A stretch of 19,380 nucleotides of DNA, taken from the NCBI RefSeq assembly GCF_000454545.1, contig NZ_CM002139.1:421709-441088 (forward strand), read 5' to 3'. The translations under genes and the position numbers were made by a program. The notes under the pieces were generated by a model that saw only the letters and a program-made list of their open reading frames with translations, did no database searches and had not been told where the DNA came from. This DNA is from Xanthomonas cassavae CFBP 4642. Lineage in GTDB: Bacteria; Pseudomonadota; Gammaproteobacteria; Xanthomonadales; Xanthomonadaceae. Positions 16,578 to 19,380 of this stretch are shown in pieces (the stretch's first letter is position 1; the number at the start of each line of letters is the position of its first letter).

Positions 16578-18680
16578 TCATCGGATCCAAGTTTGCGTGG
16601 AAAGATCGAATACGCGGTCCGCCATCGCAATGGTTTCCTTGCGATGAGCGATGATGATCCTGGTAATCTCCAAATCCATAACTGCGTCGTTGACAACCTT
16701 TTCGTTGTCGCTATCCAGATGGCTGGTCGCCTCATCGAGCACCAGGATCTTAGGCTGCCTATATAGCGCTCTCGCCAGTAGGACCCTTTGCTTTTGTCCA
16801 CCGGACAAAGTCGAGCCCATATCGCCGACCAGGGTCTCGTAGCCCATTGGCATCTTCAATATGTCATCGTGGATGCCGGCAGCACGCGCTGCTGCTTCGA
16901 TCTCGGACAGCTCCGCCGCGCTGTCGAAGAACGCCAAGTTGTCAGCGATCGTCCCAGAGAATAAGCAATCATCCTGCATCACTGCCGCCATTCCCTCAGC
17001 GGGGTTTGCGCTGCGGCACACAGGGCCGGGCTGATCAGTTACCGTCACTTCTCCTTCCTGCGGCGCAATCAGGCCAAGGACGATTTTGGCAAGCGTGGTC
17101 TTGCCACATCCGCTTGGGCCGACCAAAGCAACAGACTGGCCAGGTGCTATGGTGAAGCTCAAGTTCCTGAAAATCCACGGTTCCCATTCGGAGTAGCGAT
17201 ATCCCAGCCCCTTCACCTGCACCTCCGGTGCGGACCGGAGGGCGCCTTCCAGGCGTCCGCGTGCAGGCTCTTCGTCAGCAGTGGTGATATCGGCAAGACG
17301 ATTGAGGTGTAGTCCAAGCATCTTCAACTCGACCGCGTTATCGATAAGGGAGCCCACACGGGTAGAAAACTGGTCCGCATAAGACAGTGCGGCAACCATC
17401 ATGCCGGCGGTCATCGCGTTGCTTGAGATCAGGTAGGCGCCTGCTGAAAGCAAGAAAACTCGCTGCAGCCCGAAGATGCCCTGGCTGGCGGCTCCAAAGC
17501 CCAGCTTGATCCGCTCGGCGGTAACTCCACGCTTTGCAGCCTCCAGCGTAGCATTTGCCAAGCGGGCGCGGCGTTCGAGCTGGCGATTGGCCAGCTTGAT
17601 TGCCTGGATGCCCCGTACCGACTCCATCAACTCCGATTGCTGTCGTGCATCGAACACCATGCTCTGTTCACTTGCACGCCAGAGCGCCCTGAACATGAGG
17701 AAGCGACCCAAGGCATAGAGGGTGGCCACGGCCACCGCCACGGTCGCCATACCCTTGCTGTAGATAACCAGCAATACCAAAGCTAGGCTGCCTGTCAGGC
17801 CATCTAGCAGTGCGGTGACGAAGCTACCCGTCAAGATCGCCTGGATCCAGTGAATGGATCCGAATCGGGACATGATGTCTCCCAGGTGGCGCTTCTCGAA
17901 GAAGTCCAGTGGCAGGCGCATGAGATGGCTGAAGATATTAGTGACCCACTGCGTGCTGATATTGGCCCCCAGCCAGCTAATCAACCAAGCCCTCGCTAAA
18001 TTCAGACCCGCCTGAATGATGATCACCAGCGAAAAGATCGCTGCAACGGTGAGTATGACCTTGCCGTTAGATTCTGAGATCTGGTCGACTGCCCACTGGG
18101 CCTGGAGCGGTATAGATAGACCTAGCGCCTCGATCGCCAATGCGAGGGCGAAGATCTGGATCAGCACCCTCTTCAATCCGCTGATCCGCCCGGTCAATGC
18201 AGACAGCGGCACGGTAGGTGACTTGCTTGCCCGCCTGAAAGACGTGCTGGGCTCTAATTCCAGCAGCACCCCGGTGAAGTATTTGCTGGCCTCACCCATA
18301 GGCATCAGGCGCCGCCCTTGGGCCGGGTCCATGATTACCAGCTTGCCGCCCTTGGTGCCAGCCAGTACCACGAAGTGATTCATATTCCAATGCAAAATAA
18401 CGGGCGCCTGCACTTCCCTCAGATAATCCAGCTCTGCGCGCAACGCTCTGCAGTCGAAGCCCATGTCATCTGCAACCTCGATGACCTGGTTAAGCGACAT
18501 ACCCTTCAGCGTGGAACTGTAGCGACGCCTGAGGGCAGGAAGCCCGCAGTCATTACCGTGGAACTGGGCCAGCATTGCTAGGCACGCCAGCGCGCACTCT
18601 GCCGCCTCCGATTGCATGATCGGGTCGACACGTTTTTTTTGCGACCACAAAAGAGTCGGGCTGCCATCAGCCATTGTCAC
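16578..18680 (-). CDS. Bacteriocin-type ABC exporter with C39 peptidase domain
   Basis: A 700-residue peptidase-containing ABC transporter of the CvaB type. It sits in the inner membrane, cuts double-glycine leader peptides and exports the cargo. The C39 peptidase domain (about 15-145) has Q23, Cys29 (ECALACLAM), His102 (NHFVVL) and Asp118 (DPAQGR), so the triad is complete. Membrane segments fill about 170-440. The ATPase domain has Walker A GPSGCGKTT at 521-529, signature LSGGQ at 625-629, Walker B ILVLDE at 645-650 and switch His679. The start is GTG 18680, overlapping the upstream hlyD stop by GTGA and well spaced from AAGGG; ATG 18674 is the alternative. Base composition is clearly less GC-rich than in genes to the left, suggesting transfer. 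Its partner HlyD gene looks broken, so export may be defective. Confidence 0.92.
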   Translation of the reverse strand: MTMADGSPTLLWSQKKRVDPIMQSEAAECALACLAMLAQFHGNDCGLPALRRRYSSTLKGMSLNQVIEVADDMGFDCRALRAELDYLREVQAPVILHWNMNHFVVLAGTKGGKLVIMDPAQGRRLMPMGEASKYFTGVLLELEPSTSFRRASKSPTVPLSALTGRISGLKRVLIQIFALALAIEALGLSIPLQAQWAVDQISESNGKVILTVAAIFSLVIIIQAGLNLARAWLISWLGANISTQWVTNIFSHLMRLPLDFFEKRHLGDIMSRFGSIHWIQAILTGSFVTALLDGLTGSLALVLLVIYSKGMATVAVAVATLYALGRFLMFRALWRASEQSMVFDARQQSELMESVRGIQAIKLANRQLERRARLANATLEAAKRGVTAERIKLGFGAASQGIFGLQRVFLLSAGAYLISSNAMTAGMMVAALSYADQFSTRVGSLIDNAVELKMLGLHLNRLADITTADEEPARGRLEGALRSAPEVQVKGLGYRYSEWEPWIFRNLSFTIAPGQSVALVGPSGCGKTTLAKIVLGLIAPQEGEVTVTDQPGPVCRSANPAEGMAAVMQDDCLFSGTIADNLAFFDSAAELSEIEAAARAAGIHDDILKMPMGYETLVGDMGSTLSGGQKQRVLLARALYRQPKILVLDEATSHLDSDNEKVVNDAVMDLEITRIIIAHRKETIAMADRVFDLSTQTWIR

Positions 18681-19285
18681 GGGGTACCCTTTTCATATGA
18701 GCCTAGGGATTGCAGAGCGAACGGACCTAGCATCCAATTAATCAGGCTTCTGGTCTCCACATCGACCTTGGCCGTTAAGGTCATTCCAGGTTTTGCTGCA
18801 AACCGCCGAAGGAAGGACGATGACGATGCATTGTCAATGGCGACTATCACACGATAGCCCGAGCTGGGTTGGGCGCTGCCGAGGATCCTACCGATCTCCA
18901 ACGCTGAAACAGCGTTCGTCGATATAAAGATAATCTTACCGCGCTGTCTGCCGTATCTAGCGGCAGGAAATGCATCGTAGCTAATCTCCACAGGCTTGCC
19001 GACCTGTAACAGACCGACCGCCGAGCTGGGCGCCCATAGTTCGGCCACGAGCTTCGAATTCCTGGGAAGGATCACCATGAGTTGTGATGCTTCATCCACC
19101 GCCATGCCAGGATGTGCGAGGACACTTGCGACAATGCCGTCTATCGAAGCACGAATTACCTGACTCCGGCGTTGTTCGTTCTCTGCTTTCTCGTTTTCCG
19201 CATCCGCAATCTGTACGTTTAGCGCGACAATACGCTCACCGGTGATGTGGGGAAGCTGAACCAGCTCAGCCTCCGATTGGTTTAA
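18677..19285 (-). pseudogene. HlyD/CvaA-type membrane fusion protein, 3' remnant
   Basis: Only the C-terminal half of a periplasmic adaptor for the C39 ABC exporter is present. It contains the end of the coiled-coil arm (ERIVALNVQIADAENEKAEN), the second lipoyl half (VIRASIDGIVASVLAHPGMA) and the beta-barrel part (PVEISYDAFPAARYGRQRGK), then a C-terminal stretch that overlaps the exporter start. The usual N-terminal membrane helix, first lipoyl half and most of the hairpin (about 200 residues in CvaA relatives) are absent. The homology stops at about 19285, next to an IS-like end, and the frame meets a stop at 19349-19351. An open frame from ATG 19309 borrows 8 codons from that IS end. The rest of the gene may lie on the far side of the insertion. 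Confidence 0.72.
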
Positions 19286-19339
19286 GGGAACCTCTAAAAA
19301 CCCCAGCATCCTGTCATCATTGACGTAATGCGATGCTAG

Positions 19340-19344
19340 CGGAG
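19340..19344 (+). promoter_or_regulatory. Ribosome binding site before the transposase start
   Basis: GGAGG at about 19340-19345, some 10 bases before ATG 19355, the strongest Shine-Dalgarno match in the final 3 kb. Confidence 0.45.
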
Positions 19345-19354
19345 GGTGCTACAG

Positions 19355-19380
19355 ATGATCAGTTTGTTCGCCGGTGAAGA
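19355..19380 (+). CDS. Transposase N-terminus, probably IS5 family (partial)
   Basis: Only 26 bases are visible, reading MISLFAGE and then an acidic residue. This resembles the first residues of many IS5-family transposases as I recall them (MISLF followed by an acidic, basic-rich stretch). A good ribosome site precedes it. The fragment is too short to prove identity; the call leans on the IS-like end at 19286 and the broken hlyD gene. Confidence 0.45.

Larger units (their letters stand above)
19286..19380 (+). mobile_element. End of an insertion sequence, probably IS5 family (runs off window)
   Basis: The sequence from 19286 starts GGGAACCTCTAAAAACCCC, which resembles IS5-family terminal repeats as I remember them. 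It follows TTAA (19282-19285), which fits the YTAR or TNA targets of that family. It begins exactly where similarity to HlyD ends, and 69 bases further a transposase-like start appears. The other end is outside the window, so the element and its target duplication cannot be confirmed here. Confidence 0.5.

Overview
The window looks like a chromosomal segment of a Xanthomonas species. The DNA is GC-rich, and almost every protein reads like the xanthomonad member of its family. A 14-base site upstream of xylA matches the xyl-box known from Xanthomonas campestris, and several gene gaps hold the C-rich hairpin repeats common in this genus. The species cannot be named from this sequence alone.

Layout. 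Positions 1-107 (minus) hold the start of xylose isomerase xylA, with its XylR-type operator at 251-264. A gene-free stretch of about 500 bases with hairpin repeats leads to ttcA (tRNA 2-thiocytidine synthesis) and rdgC (a DNA-binding recombination protein). A second repeat-rich gap precedes a YgjP-like zinc metalloprotease. A convergent minus-strand pair follows, hemH (ferrochelatase) and an alpha/beta hydrolase, joined by a 4-base GTGA overlap. Divergent from hemH are a secreted SYLF-domain protein and the complete twin-arginine translocase tatA-tatB-tatC. Next, on the minus strand, come a BPSS1780-like membrane protein, a class I glutamine amidotransferase and an orphan GspE/PilB-type secretion ATPase. 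Divergent from the ATPase are glyQ and glyS, the two subunits of glycyl-tRNA synthetase.

After glyS the sequence changes character. Base composition becomes less GC-rich and codon use changes. The region carries a bacteriocin-type export locus on the minus strand: an intact C39-peptidase ABC exporter preceded by the 3' remnant of its HlyD/CvaA-type partner. The remnant appears to be cut by an insertion sequence whose end (about 19286) and first transposase codons (19355) lie at the window edge. This looks like acquired DNA that has begun to decay.

The most unusual features concern repeats. A REP-like palindrome sits in frame inside glyS at 15832-15884 and adds about 20 residues to an essential enzyme. 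Just upstream of it, glyS has a patch of atypical codon use. A 137-base tandem duplication of the intergenic repeat separates glyQ from glyS. A perfect 28-base palindrome and a 13-base-stem hairpin lie between rdgC and the metalloprotease gene. No rRNA, tRNA or CRISPR array was seen. All statements rest on reading the sequence and on recalled family knowledge; no searches were run.
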